A DNA stretch of 64,000 nucleotides from Acinetobacter lactucae (GTDB lineage: Bacteria; Pseudomonadota; Gammaproteobacteria; Pseudomonadales; Moraxellaceae), in contig NZ_LRPE01000009.1 of assembly GCF_001605885.1 (NCBI RefSeq), positions 124,001-188,000 of the forward strand, in the 5' to 3' direction. Below the pieces are notes generated by a model, which worked only from the letters and a program-made list of their open reading frames with translations, had not been told where the DNA came from and did not search any database. A program made the translations under genes and the position numbers. Each line of letters opens with the position of its first letter. Position 1 is the stretch's first letter. Shown piece after piece: positions 46,491-60,389 of the stretch.

Positions 46491-47168
46491 ATGGATTTTA
46501 TTAATATTTTCATAGGTGACACGACTTGGAACTTTGTTTTAGAAGTTTTAGTTCGTTGTAGCGTGATGTTCATCATCATTATTAGTTTTTTAAGACTATC
46601 TGGTAAACGAGGTGTGCGTCAGCTCTCCCTTTTTGAACTCGCAATTATTTTATGTTTAGGTTCAGCCGCCGGCGACCCTATGTTTACTGAAGACATACCT
46701 ATTGCCCATGCCTTCGTCGTATTTGTTGTTATTCTTTTTCTTTATCGATTTGCTACATGGAGCATGGTAAAGCATAAAAAAATTGAAGATTTGCTAGAAG
46801 GAAAAGCACTTTGTATTGTTAAAGATGGTCTTGTAGTCTATAAAGATTTCCAAAAGCAATCATATTCTCATGATGAGTTTTTCTCTGAAATGCGGCAACA
46901 ACATGTTGAGCATCTTGGGCAAGTGCGAGCTGCTTTGTTAGAGTCCGATGGTATTCTCAGTCTGCTTTATTTTGAAGATGAAGATGTAAAGTGGGGCTTG
47001 CCACTATTCCCTGATGCTTACCGCAAAGCAGATATACTTAAACCTAATACTTTTTATTCATGCATGAAATGTGGTGAAACTAAAATTTTAAATACAATTG
47101 ATCAAGAATGTACACGATGCAAACATCATAGTTGGGCCGAGTCTTTGAAAACACGCCGATTAGGATAA
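46491..47168 (+). CDS. DUF421/YetF-family membrane protein with C-terminal zinc ribbon
   Basis: 225 aa. Helices near the N-terminus (VLEVLVRCSVMFIIIISFLRLSGKRG, LFELAIILCLGSAAGDP, IAHAFVVFVVILFLYRF) are followed by a cytosolic DUF421 domain (LLEGKALCIVKDGLVVYKDF, HDEFFSEMRQQHVEHLGQVRAALLESDGILSL). The last 40 residues add CMKCG...CTRCK, a four-Cys zinc-ribbon-like tail. YetF-type proteins have been linked to envelope stress and spore coat or germination traits, but the biochemical function is unknown. AAGGAG precedes the ATG. Confidence 0.85.
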   Translation: MDFINIFIGDTTWNFVLEVLVRCSVMFIIIISFLRLSGKRGVRQLSLFELAIILCLGSAAGDPMFTEDIPIAHAFVVFVVILFLYRFATWSMVKHKKIEDLLEGKALCIVKDGLVVYKDFQKQSYSHDEFFSEMRQQHVEHLGQVRAALLESDGILSLLYFEDEDVKWGLPLFPDAYRKADILKPNTFYSCMKCGETKILNTIDQECTRCKHHSWAESLKTRRLG

Positions 47169-47175
47169 TAAAAAA

Positions 47176-47210
47176 GGTGCTATTTCCTATTAAAAACAGA
47201 AAATAGCACC
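47176..47210. terminator. Hairpin terminator between DUF421 gene and eno
   Basis: GGTGCTATTT (47176-47185) pairs perfectly with 47201-47210. It follows the plus-strand DUF421 stop by 7 bp and lies 41 bp beyond the minus-strand eno stop, so it may serve both. A second small inverted repeat GTTAAAA-5-TTTTAAC lies at 47218-47236 nearer eno. Confidence 0.7.
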
Positions 47211-47250
47211 CTAAAATGTTAAAAATTAATTTTAACTTTTTATTTAAAGA

Positions 47251-48591
<1,341 letters not shown>

Positions 48592-48603
48592 TTATAAAAC
48601 AAC

Positions 48604-49461
<858 letters not shown>

Positions 49462-49491
49462 TTAAACTTTCCCAGTTTATTTAAAATCGCA

Positions 49492-51195
<1,704 letters not shown>

Positions 51196-51352
51196 CTATA
51201 AAGCAAAGTCAAACCGCATCAATTCAAAGATCATTAAACAACTGGCTATTCTATCAGCATTTTTAATAAAAATTTAGGTCAATCTCACATGATTTTTTCA
51301 TTCTCTTTTGCTGTTATAATGCCAGCTCCTCAATTAAATGTTGTTTAGGACA

Positions 51353-51808
51353 ATGGCAAATAAAAAACTTTTAATCTGTGCTGCAATTGCTGCTGGACTA
51401 TTGTTAACCGCATGTGTCAAAAAAGAAACACCTAAAGAAGAAGAGCAAGAAAAGGTTGAAACTGCTGTTTCAGAACCTACACCTGCTGAACCTGCAAAAT
51501 TTGAGTCTTTAGAAAGTGTGCAAACTGAAGAAGCTCAAACTCAGGAACCACCGCAAGTTGAAGTTCACCACGAAGAAACAGCGAATACGACAACTGAAAT
51601 TCGCCGTGAAACTCGTCCTGCCCAGCCTGATCAAGGTTCACAAACAACTGCTTCTGAGCAACCTAAAGTAGAACCGAAACCAAAACCTGAACCTAAGCCT
51701 GAGCCAAAAGTAGAGCCAAAACCTTCTAAGCCAGCTGAACCAGCTCAAAGTGAAGATGACGCTGTTGCCGCTGCCATTGCTGCTGCTACCCCTGCGCTGA
51801 AAAACTAA
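51353..51808 (+). CDS. Small Pro/Glu-rich lipoprotein
   Basis: 151 aa from MANKKLLICAAIAAGLLLTAC, chosen because AGGACA sits right before the ATG and TATAAT is 33 bp upstream; five more in-frame codons precede it. Lipobox LLTAC. The mature chain is low-complexity: acidic Glu/Thr-rich, then a Pro-Glu-Lys repeat (EPKPKPEPKPEPKVEPKP) and an Ala-rich end (DDAVAAAIAAATPALKN). Such Pro-Lys rods span periplasmic space in TonB-like proteins, but no catalytic domain is present. Function unknown. Confidence 0.78.
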   Translation: MANKKLLICAAIAAGLLLTACVKKETPKEEEQEKVETAVSEPTPAEPAKFESLESVQTEEAQTQEPPQVEVHHEETANTTTEIRRETRPAQPDQGSQTTASEQPKVEPKPKPEPKPEPKVEPKPSKPAEPAQSEDDAVAAAIAAATPALKN

Positions 51809-51824
51809 TTTCGTACGCACATAT

Positions 51825-51850
51825 GCCCAAATTGAACCATCAATTTGGGC
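51825..51850 (+). terminator. Intrinsic terminator after the Pro-rich lipoprotein gene
   Basis: GCCCAAATTGA (51825-51835) pairs perfectly with TCAATTTGGGC (51840-51850), loop of four, followed by TTTTT. It begins 16 bp past the stop. Confidence 0.9.
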
Positions 51851-52050
51851 TTTTTAAAAATTATTCAAATTATCAATTCAATCATAAATTTTACTTTTTC
51901 TTTCTATTTATCTTTAAAGTTTCCCTAGATATCAATTAGGGACAATCTACTTTTTCTGCCTAAAAAAGCATTGACGATAGATATATGACGTTGTAGTTTT
52001 TTATCAAGTTCCTTTTTGGAACTTTAATTAAAAGAAGATTGGAGCTTAGA

Positions 52051-52896
52051 ATGAATATTGTATCAAATCGCGTCCCCGCCTCATTTCCAGTCCGTCGTAT
52101 GGACTACAATTTTGAAAACACACCTCGCTATTGGTGTAATAACGAACCAACTTTCACGCATTATTTTACGGGTTTATCCACTTTATTTCCTGAAGGTGAA
52201 TCATATTTCGTTCGTTCCGTAAGAGCTTTACGTGAAAAAGCAAAATCGAACGAGATTCTAGATCGAGAAATCAGTGCTTTTATTGGCCAAGAAGCAATGC
52301 ACTCTAAAGAGCATCATGCTTTTCATGTGAGTGCACAGCAACATGGATTAGATCCTCAATCTTTAGAAAAGGTAACTGGTATCGTTTTAAAAAGTATTGA
52401 AAAAGTTTTTAGTAAAAAGTGGAATTTGCTTGTAACAGTAGGTTTGGAACATTACACAGCAGTACTCGTGGTTAGCATGATGCAATCTGTTAATGAATTA
52501 ATGACAGACTCAACTATTCGTAATTTATGGTTATGGCACAGTATTGAAGAAACCGAACACAAAGCTGTCGCTTTTGATCTCTATCAACATTTATATGGAA
52601 GTGGGCTAAGCGCATATCTCCCACGTATCACCGTCTTCACTTTAAGTTTAATTTTAATTACGGGCTTCTCAACAATTTATCAATTTGTTCTTATGAAACG
52701 GGATCATCAACTTCTAAATTTCAAATCTTGGCGTAAATTCTTTAGTTTTGCGAATAAACAATATAGAACACTGATCCCTAAATTTTTTGATTATTATCGC
52801 TTTGATTTTCACCCCAACCAAACTGATGAAAAAGATCTCGTTGCTAGTACGAAAATCAAAATTGGTCTAAAAGATCCCACGTTGCTTTTATCTTGA
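52051..52896 (+). CDS. Predicted metal-dependent hydrolase (PF10118 family)
   Basis: 281 aa from the ATG preceded by TTGGAGCTTAGA. Ferritin-like His/Glu pattern: EISAFIGQEAMHSKEHHAFH, VGLEHYTAVL and WLWHSIEETEHKAVAFDLYQH, matching the COG3687/PF10118 predicted metal-dependent hydrolases. One probable membrane helix near residues 195-215 (ITVFTLSLILITGFSTIYQF). A promoter-like TTGACG-17-TAGTTT is at 51971-51999, and a 7-bp hairpin (AAGTTCC/GGAACTT, 52006-52024) follows in the leader. Substrate unknown. Confidence 0.85.
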   Translation: MNIVSNRVPASFPVRRMDYNFENTPRYWCNNEPTFTHYFTGLSTLFPEGESYFVRSVRALREKAKSNEILDREISAFIGQEAMHSKEHHAFHVSAQQHGLDPQSLEKVTGIVLKSIEKVFSKKWNLLVTVGLEHYTAVLVVSMMQSVNELMTDSTIRNLWLWHSIEETEHKAVAFDLYQHLYGSGLSAYLPRITVFTLSLILITGFSTIYQFVLMKRDHQLLNFKSWRKFFSFANKQYRTLIPKFFDYYRFDFHPNQTDEKDLVASTKIKIGLKDPTLLLS

Positions 52897-52910
52897 TCTA
52901 ACAAAATGGT

Positions 52911-52935
52911 AAAGCCCATCTGTTAAATGGGCTTT
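52911..52935. terminator. Bidirectional terminator between convergent genes
   Basis: AAAGCCCAT (52911-52919) pairs with ATGGGCTTT (52927-52935), with A- and T-rich flanks. It lies 15 bp after the plus-strand gene and 25 bp after the minus-strand hydrolase gene. Confidence 0.82.
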
Positions 52936-52959
52936 ATTTAACTTATTGCAAAGTTATCG

Positions 52960-54054
52960 TTATTGCTTATGTTCTACCATAAAATAATTTGCTATTAATT
53001 TGGCAGCCCATGAGGTACTTTTCCAACCTTCGTAAAAACCACAATGACTTCCTTTTTTTGTAGTAATTACCGCAATATTACTCATTTGCTGAATTGTTTC
53101 TTTGTAGGGTTCCAAATTCTTAATAGAACAGACTGGATCATCCTCAGCATTAAGAATCATCAATGGAATTTTGACATTCTCAAATACATAAATTGGATTA
53201 ATGGCTTGGCAATAACTTTGATAATCCTCAAAGCCAGCCATTTCAAAATATTCTTTTTCAAACTCTTCCAGACTTGTCGTCGCTAGAACTTTTTCTATAG
53301 AAGAAAGTTGATTCCATGTATTTTGATAAGGATGAATAAAATATTTAAATAACTTTTTAGTCATCATTTTGCTATAAAACGGATGCACATTTTTAAAGCC
53401 AATCTCCGTGTTATAGCCTGGACACATTGCAAAAGCAGCTTTAAATGGTGTATCTGTGCCTTGCTCACCCAAATAACGAACCAATAACCCTGTTCCCGCA
53501 GAGGAACCTACGGCGTATAAATCTGACTTTGGAAACAAGTTTTGAACATGAGTAAGTTGCTCTTTAAGATCGCTCGTTGACCCAAAAAGAGAAATCTGTG
53601 GTACAGGCATAGGTAAGCCAGCATGCCCACGGCGTAAGCATAGTGCGATTCTCCATCCCGTATAGTGATGTATATCTTTTACAAGTTCACGCATACTTTC
53701 AGGTGTTCCCGTAATAGTATGCATAATGACAACTGTAGGAGTATTTGGAGGAAGATGATAGCCATACCACGCAATTGCAGTTACGCCGCCATCTTTCATA
53801 GTGAGTTGATCAATACGATCATATTCAAGTTTGATGGTTTTTTTTCTAATAATATCAAAATACAAAAGATGAACATGATTGTTGCTTAACCATGGTGTAG
53901 GACGATATTTTTGCTTGAGCTGGGGCAATTTCTCGAGAATATCTTTTATTTTCCCATTTGGGTCATAATAGATTTTTGGCTGTTCGGCACCTAATACCGA
54001 ATCGAACAATTCTGAACCGAAAGCTTTAATTTTATTTAAAGTAGATATGCCCAT
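52960..54054 (-). CDS. Alpha/beta hydrolase of the YheT/ABHD1-3 type
   Basis: 364 aa from the ATG at 54054 (a TTG two codons earlier is also in frame). Catalytic triad: Ser in YAVGSSAGTGLLVRYLGEQG, Asp in NAEDDPVCS and His in KGSHCGFYEGW. The N-terminal PTPWLSNNHVHLLYFDI resembles the PWLxNGHLQT opening of YheT/EMB8-like esterases, and VIMHTITGTPES gives the oxyanion loop. It probably acts on lipid or fatty esters. It is followed upstream by a GDSL hydrolase gene (19 bp). Confidence 0.85.
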   Translation of the reverse strand: MGISTLNKIKAFGSELFDSVLGAEQPKIYYDPNGKIKDILEKLPQLKQKYRPTPWLSNNHVHLLYFDIIRKKTIKLEYDRIDQLTMKDGGVTAIAWYGYHLPPNTPTVVIMHTITGTPESMRELVKDIHHYTGWRIALCLRRGHAGLPMPVPQISLFGSTSDLKEQLTHVQNLFPKSDLYAVGSSAGTGLLVRYLGEQGTDTPFKAAFAMCPGYNTEIGFKNVHPFYSKMMTKKLFKYFIHPYQNTWNQLSSIEKVLATTSLEEFEKEYFEMAGFEDYQSYCQAINPIYVFENVKIPLMILNAEDDPVCSIKNLEPYKETIQQMSNIAVITTKKGSHCGFYEGWKSTSWAAKLIANYFMVEHKQ

Positions 54055-54073
54055 TTCCAATCACTACCTCTGA

Positions 54074-54790
54074 TTATGAGTTAAATGATTGCCGCACTAA
54101 TGCTGCAACCTGCTGTCCCCAAATTGCATAAATTTCTTTACTCGGATGAAAGCCATCACTTGCCATAGGCAAATTCATTGCCCGAAAATGCTCAATATCA
54201 TATTGAATGAATATAAATTGGTTTTGGGATTCTAACCATTTATTTAGTGTGTGATTCATTTGTTCCGCATATTTTCCAAACAACCAAGCCAATGGATTTG
54301 GTAAAGCTGGAAAATGCTGCATTGGTGGAACACCAGAAACAATAATGAGCTTAGGCTTAAAATGTGCCTGTATATATTGAAATAATTGTTTTTGCTGTTT
54401 TATCCATGAACTTGCTGAGGTTAGTTTTGTTACATCATTAACACCAATCGACGTAACTACGACATCGTAATTTTGTTGCTCTAAATGCTGTACTGCTTGA
54501 AAAACTTGCTTAGTTGTATCACCTGTTTTTGCATGCAGTTTCCAGCTTATCGAATATTGATCTTGCAACTCAGAAATAATTGCACCAGATAAAGCATCTT
54601 TTTGAGTTTCTACCCCCACACCAGCTGCGGCAGAGTCTCCTAAAATAAGTAATGATAGAGGTCTTCCCTTGCCAACGATGCCTTCTCTTTCGCCACTGGC
54701 TTCTAGCAAGCGTGGTGTATTCTTACGAACTTTTGTTCCCTGTATAAACAGTATAGGGAGCAATGCTAGAGTTGAAAGCTTTAACCACAT
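54074..54790 (-). CDS. SGNH/GDSL-family esterase
   Basis: 238 aa with an N-terminal hydrophobic segment (MWLKLSTLALLPILFIQGT) suggesting membrane anchoring or export. SGNH blocks: LILGDSAAAGVGVE (Ser), the Gly within HAKTGDTTKQ, VTSIGVNDVT (Asn) and MASDGFHPS (Asp-His). It probably is an esterase or lysophospholipase; the substrate is unknown. It is cotranscribed with the alpha/beta hydrolase gene downstream. Confidence 0.85.
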   Translation of the reverse strand: MWLKLSTLALLPILFIQGTKVRKNTPRLLEASGEREGIVGKGRPLSLLILGDSAAAGVGVETQKDALSGAIISELQDQYSISWKLHAKTGDTTKQVFQAVQHLEQQNYDVVVTSIGVNDVTKLTSASSWIKQQKQLFQYIQAHFKPKLIIVSGVPPMQHFPALPNPLAWLFGKYAEQMNHTLNKWLESQNQFIFIQYDIEHFRAMNLPMASDGFHPSKEIYAIWGQQVAALVRQSFNS

Positions 54791-54809
54791 TTTATTGATC
54801 TCTATCTTA

Positions 54810-54821
54810 CTTAGGCTATTT
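54810..54821 (+). repeat. Dispersed 12-bp repeat CTTAGGCTATTT, distant copy
   Basis: Exact copy of the word clustered at 23972-24056, 30 kb away, again intergenic and in the same orientation. It sits between the GDSL gene start and the end of the next gene. Confidence 0.7.
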
Positions 54822-54828
54822 ACTAAAA

Positions 54829-55236
54829 TTATTGTGGTTGAAACTTAGCAATTCTTATACCCATTTGTTCAGCCAGCGCAGCTAAGCCACTCATTGGACG
54901 AATCATTACTTCAAAATCAACAATTTTGCCTTGTTTATTAAAACGAATCATATCGATACCTTTTAATGATTTGCCACTAACATTGGCACTGAATTCAAGC
55001 ACTACATTTTCACCGTCTTCTGTATAGAACTCACGATGATAGGTAAAGTTTTCGAACACCTGAATCACATTGGTAAGAATGAAGAAAACAACCTGCTTTC
55101 CTTCATAAGGTTTGTAAGCAACTGGTGAGCGAAAAACCACCTCATCCGCCAGCAAGTCATTTAGATCAGACAAGTTCCCAGCCTGAACCATTTCATGCCA
55201 TTTTTCTAAAGACTGCTTTGTTGTTTCGACTGTCAT
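54829..55236 (-). CDS. NTF2/SnoaL-like protein
   Basis: 135 aa with the SnoaL-like/NTF2 fold pattern: N-terminal helix LEKWHEMVQAGNLSDLNDLLADEVVFRSPVAYKPYEGK, then VIQVFENFTYHREFYTEDGENVVLEFSANVSGKSLKGIDMIRFNKQGKIVDFEVMIRPMSG. Such small domains act as isomerases, hydrolases or binding proteins, and nothing here identifies a substrate. It follows fadH by 71 bp in the same direction and may be cotranscribed. Confidence 0.82.
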   Translation of the reverse strand: MTVETTKQSLEKWHEMVQAGNLSDLNDLLADEVVFRSPVAYKPYEGKQVVFFILTNVIQVFENFTYHREFYTEDGENVVLEFSANVSGKSLKGIDMIRFNKQGKIVDFEVMIRPMSGLAALAEQMGIRIAKFQPQ

Positions 55237-55307
55237 TGTTTTTATATCCTATAATTTAACCAAAAAAGTAATGGACATTTCTGTTTAAAAGAAATGCCCA
55301 TAAAAAT

Positions 55308-57422
<2,115 letters not shown>

Positions 57423-57467
57423 AATCTCATGAGTCACACTTTACTTTTGCTTACAAACTGGATTGCC

Positions 57468-58028
57468 ATGTCACTTCCTCATGTTTTATTGACCAGCTTG
57501 CTTGAACGTCCAAGTACAGGGTTTGAACTTGCCCGCCGCTTTGACCGCTCAATGGGCTTTTTCTGGAATGCCACTCACCAGCAAATTTATCGTGAACTCA
57601 ATAACATGCTTAAAAAAGGCTGGGTTTCCACTTTAGAAAATGAAATGGATAATGGCCGTAAAAAAACCTATCAGGTCGAACAACTGGGACGTATCGAACT
57701 GGCTTCATGGATGACTCAACAAAGTGAACCTGCGCAGCTTCGTGATGATTTAATGGTTAGATTGCGTGCAGAAGCACAATTGAGCAATAATCAGATATTA
57801 CCTGAACTGTTAAGGCATCTTGGTTTACATCAAGAAAAGCTAAATCTTTATCAAAGTATTTATGATAAAGATTTTAAAGACAGTGATGATCTAAATGACC
57901 GTGTGTTATACATTCACAAAATGATCTTAGAACTTGGAATTACGATGGAAAGTGAATGGATCAAATGGTTGGAACAAGTCATCCCTCAATTAAAACGCTT
58001 TACCCAAGATAACCCATCTGGAGAATAG
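57468..58028 (+). CDS. PadR-family transcriptional regulator
   Basis: 186 aa from MSLPHVLLTSLLERPSTGFELARRF, the usual PadR opening; in-frame ATGs at 57414 and 57429 lie in or next to the operator palindrome and are less likely. Winged helix: FFWNATHQQIYRELNNMLKKGWVSTLENEMDNGRKKTYQVEQLGR, then a C-terminal dimerisation helix region of the Vir type. It is divergent from fadH and ends 2 bp before an alpha/beta hydrolase gene, so it probably controls both. Confidence 0.88.
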   Translation: MSLPHVLLTSLLERPSTGFELARRFDRSMGFFWNATHQQIYRELNNMLKKGWVSTLENEMDNGRKKTYQVEQLGRIELASWMTQQSEPAQLRDDLMVRLRAEAQLSNNQILPELLRHLGLHQEKLNLYQSIYDKDFKDSDDLNDRVLYIHKMILELGITMESEWIKWLEQVIPQLKRFTQDNPSGE

Positions 58029-58030
58029 CC

Positions 58031-58948
58031 ATGCCGTATTACACCATGCCCGATCAGGAAAATTTATTTGTACGCCGTGTTGGTCGTGGTGAGCCTGTTT
58101 TGGTTTTATCTGGTCTTGGCATGCAAAGTTGGCAGTGGCTACCGTTTATTTATGCAAACCGCAAAGAATATGAATTTATTATTCCAGACTGGCGCGGTTT
58201 CGGTGGTTCAAAAAATTGTGCAATTCCCGAACAAGACGCTATTTCTAGTCACTGGCAAGATGTTGCTCATTTAATAGATCAATTAAAACTCGATAACTTT
58301 ATCTTGATGGGCTATTCAATGGGTGCGACAACTGCTATGCATGGTATGAAACATGCTCAACTGGCACAGCAGTTAAAAGCCTATTTACATATTGATCAGA
58401 CACCAAAAATATCAGTAGATTCGACTTGGGAATATGGTTTATTCGGCACTCTTCACACCCAATTCAAACAACTGCTAAATGATATTTATCAATTATTATT
58501 AAAGCATAAAAACGCCAAATATCTTTATGAGCTATCGCTTCCAGATCGACAAGAACTCGTTCGTCTTTGGGTAGATTTTATTGAGTTACAAAGTAGTAAC
58601 CCATTTAGCCCTCTAGTTTTTAAAACTGCCTTAAAGCAACCGTTTCTACAAAAATATTTATTACCTATTCAACGTTTGGATTACTTGTTTTGGTATGTTG
58701 AAAACTATCTTTATCACAATGAAGATTATCGCGAAGCGATTCAGCAGTTAGCATGTCCAACCACTTTCTTTATTGGTCGCAATTCGACACTTTATCCAGA
58801 AACTGGGCAGACACTGATTGCACATAGTGTTGAACATGCAAAAGCAATATATTTTGAACGCTCAGGCCATACACCTTTATTAACCGAGCCAAAAAAGTTT
58901 GGACATGAAATCAATACATTCTTATCCGAACTCAAACATGCTTCTTAA
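58031..58948 (+). CDS. Alpha/beta-fold hydrolase
   Basis: 305 aa. Nucleophile Ser in FILMGYSMGATTAMHGM, oxyanion region VLVLSGLGMQSWQW, and catalytic His in FERSGHTPLLTEPKKF. There is no signal peptide. Only 2 bp separate it from padR, implying cotranscription. The pairing with a PadR regulator and fadH suggests a lipid-ester or aromatic-ester substrate; this is inference. Confidence 0.85.
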   Translation: MPYYTMPDQENLFVRRVGRGEPVLVLSGLGMQSWQWLPFIYANRKEYEFIIPDWRGFGGSKNCAIPEQDAISSHWQDVAHLIDQLKLDNFILMGYSMGATTAMHGMKHAQLAQQLKAYLHIDQTPKISVDSTWEYGLFGTLHTQFKQLLNDIYQLLLKHKNAKYLYELSLPDRQELVRLWVDFIELQSSNPFSPLVFKTALKQPFLQKYLLPIQRLDYLFWYVENYLYHNEDYREAIQQLACPTTFFIGRNSTLYPETGQTLIAHSVEHAKAIYFERSGHTPLLTEPKKFGHEINTFLSELKHAS

Positions 58949-58952
58949 AAAT

Positions 58953-58978
58953 AAAGGGATCTATTTACTGATCCCTTT
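58953..58978. terminator. Bidirectional terminator between hydrolase gene and DAHP synthase gene
   Basis: AAAGGGATC (58953-58961) pairs with GATCCCTTT (58970-58978) and is followed by TTAAAA. It lies between convergent genes ending at 58948 and 58996. Confidence 0.83.
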
Positions 58979-58995
58979 TTAAAATCTAAAAATAA

Positions 58996-60051
58996 TTAAG
59001 CTGAATGAGCTAACTCTTTCGCTTTTAATTGCTCCAAAACATTTAACAAAAGTTGTTCTGTTTTTTCCCACCCTAAACAACCATCAGTTACTGACTGGCC
59101 ATAAGTCATATCACAAGAAATCTTTTGGTTACCATCAACCAAATGACTTTCAATCATGACACCTCGAACTTGTGTTTTTAAACGTTCAGCAACGATTTGC
59201 TGTAAAACTTCCGGCTGACGCAATGGATCTTTACCACTATTACCATGACTACAATCAATCACCAGAGCAGGTAGATTTTGTTTATATTTTTCGCGAATCG
59301 CCTGAATTGAAGCCAAATCGTAATTTGGTCCATGATTTGCACCACGCAAGATCAAGTGCGGTAATGGATTCCCAGCACTCTGAATCACTGAAGGCAAGCC
59401 TTGTTGATTCATTCCTAAAAATTGATGTTCATTCTGCGCGGATTGAATCGCATCTAGTGCAATCTGAATAGAACCATCAGTACCATTCTTGAAACCAATA
59501 CTGTATGGCATATGACTTGAGATTTCACGGTGAATCTGAGATTCGCTTGTGCGAGCACCAATTGCACCCCAAGCCAATAAATCATCAAAATAGCCAGTTG
59601 CCATTGGACTTAAAATTTCACTGGCAATTGGCAAACCTTTTTCAATAATCTGTAGGTAGAGTTCACGAGACTTTTCTAAACCAAGTTGTAAATTTGATGA
59701 ACCATCTAAATTTGGATCATACATGAAGCCCTTCCAGCCCACTGTTGTACGTGGTTTTTCAATGTATGTACGCATCACGATAAAAATCTGATCTTTAACT
59801 TTTTCTTGTAATTTTTGCAGTTTTTCAGCGTATTCAATTACTGCAACTGGATCATGAATTGAACAAGGCCCTGTAATTACCATTAGACGATGATCTTTGC
59901 CATTAAGAATATTTTGAATAATTTGGCGATGTTCGGCAATTTGACGTGCAAAAGTGTGTGCAAGCGGATATTTCGCTTTTAACTGGATAGGTAAACTAAC
60001 TGGTGTTTCTTTTGTATTAGTTTGAGTCAGTAAAGTATTTAGGGCATTCAT
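58996..60051 (-). CDS. aroG: 3-Deoxy-7-phosphoheptulonate (DAHP) synthase, class I
   Basis: 351 aa, the size of E. coli AroF/AroG/AroH. Motifs are VITGPCSIHDPVAVIEYAEKL, RTYIEKPRTTVGWKGFMYDPNLDGS, GARTSESQIHREISSHM, GFKNGTDGSI, LVIDCSHGNSGKDP and MIESHLVDGNQ. It catalyses the first step of aromatic amino acid synthesis from PEP and erythrose 4-phosphate. Which isozyme type it is cannot be decided by eye. The ATG follows CCAAAGGAAAAAACCA. About 330 bp upstream hold a promoter, two aromatic-rich leader peptides and an attenuator. Confidence 0.95.
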   Translation of the reverse strand: MNALNTLLTQTNTKETPVSLPIQLKAKYPLAHTFARQIAEHRQIIQNILNGKDHRLMVITGPCSIHDPVAVIEYAEKLQKLQEKVKDQIFIVMRTYIEKPRTTVGWKGFMYDPNLDGSSNLQLGLEKSRELYLQIIEKGLPIASEILSPMATGYFDDLLAWGAIGARTSESQIHREISSHMPYSIGFKNGTDGSIQIALDAIQSAQNEHQFLGMNQQGLPSVIQSAGNPLPHLILRGANHGPNYDLASIQAIREKYKQNLPALVIDCSHGNSGKDPLRQPEVLQQIVAERLKTQVRGVMIESHLVDGNQKISCDMTYGQSVTDGCLGWEKTEQLLLNVLEQLKAKELAHSA

Positions 60052-60065
60052 TGGTTTTTTCCTTT

Positions 60066-60086
60066 GGACTGCAATCTAATCAGTCC
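60066..60086 (-). promoter_or_regulatory. Hairpin just upstream of the aroG ribosome-binding site
   Basis: On the minus strand GGACTG (60086-60081) pairs with CAGTCC (60071-60066), loop 9 nt, directly before AAAGG (60065-60061). It begins 7 nt after the stop of the second leader peptide. With no U tract it is not a terminator; it could influence aroG translation or message stability. Confidence 0.5.
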
Positions 60087-60092
60087 GATCAT

Positions 60093-60185
60093 TTATTTGA
60101 GCGTTTTGGATCTATTCGTTGGTAAAGGTAAGCAAAAGTAAAACCAATAAAAGTTGCTAAAGTACGAATAAGTCATGTTGTTCAT
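60093..60185 (-). CDS. Second aromatic-rich leader peptide (30 aa) upstream of aroG
   Basis: The ATG at 60185 is preceded by GAGGAACTTAAA, a strong ribosome-binding site. The peptide opens MNNMTYSYFSNFYWFYF: nine of residues 6-17 are Tyr, Phe or Trp. It ends in a basic stretch (NRSKTLK) and TAA at 60095-60093. It lies downstream of the attenuator terminator, so it is made only on read-through transcripts. It ends 41 bp before the aroG start. A role sensing aromatic aminoacyl-tRNA at the translational level is inference. Confidence 0.6.
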   Translation of the reverse strand: MNNMTYSYFSNFYWFYFCLPLPTNRSKTLK

Positions 60186-60218
60186 TTTAAGTTCCTCGAT
60201 TCTAAAAAGATAAAGCAT

Positions 60219-60248
60219 AAAAAAACCTGATCGGGGTTGCCGATCAGG
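60219..60248 (-). terminator. Attenuator terminator of aroG
   Basis: CCTGATCGG (60248-60240) pairs perfectly with CCGATCAGG (60234-60226), loop of five, followed by seven U (60225-60219). It lies between leader peptide 1 and aroG. Upstream segments can form alternative pairings: 60295-60288 with 60283-60276 (8 bp), 60280-60276 with 60266-60262 (5 bp), and 60268-60263 with 60241-60236 (6 bp). The last of these breaks the terminator. Confidence 0.85.
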
Positions 60249-60296
60249 TATTAACTGTGATGGGCAACTTTCTCATGCCCGAATACGCTCAGGCAA

Positions 60297-60353
60297 CTAT
60301 ATAAATTGCCAAAAGTAATAGTAAGCGTTAGTGTTCACAGATTGATTTAACAT
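60297..60353 (-). CDS. Leader peptide 1 of the aroG attenuator (18 aa)
   Basis: ATG at 60353 encodes MLNQSVNTNAYYYFWQFI, stop TAG at 60299-60297. Residues 11-15 are Tyr-Tyr-Tyr-Phe-Trp and residue 17 is Phe, so every aromatic amino acid is represented in one run. It begins about 30 nt after the predicted transcription start, with GAG six nt before the ATG. Stalling at the aromatic codons would leave the 60295-60276 hairpin free to form, release segment 60268-60263 to pair with the terminator arm, and allow read-through to aroG. Confidence 0.75.
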   Translation of the reverse strand: MLNQSVNTNAYYYFWQFI

Positions 60354-60389
60354 CTTTATCTCAAATATTAAAAAATGTTCCTTAAATCT

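Noticed and set aside
51638..51820. Minus-strand Trp/Phe/Arg-rich frame of 60 codons
   Set aside because: It is the antisense of the Pro-Glu-Lys repeat of the lipoprotein gene, an artefact of low complexity.
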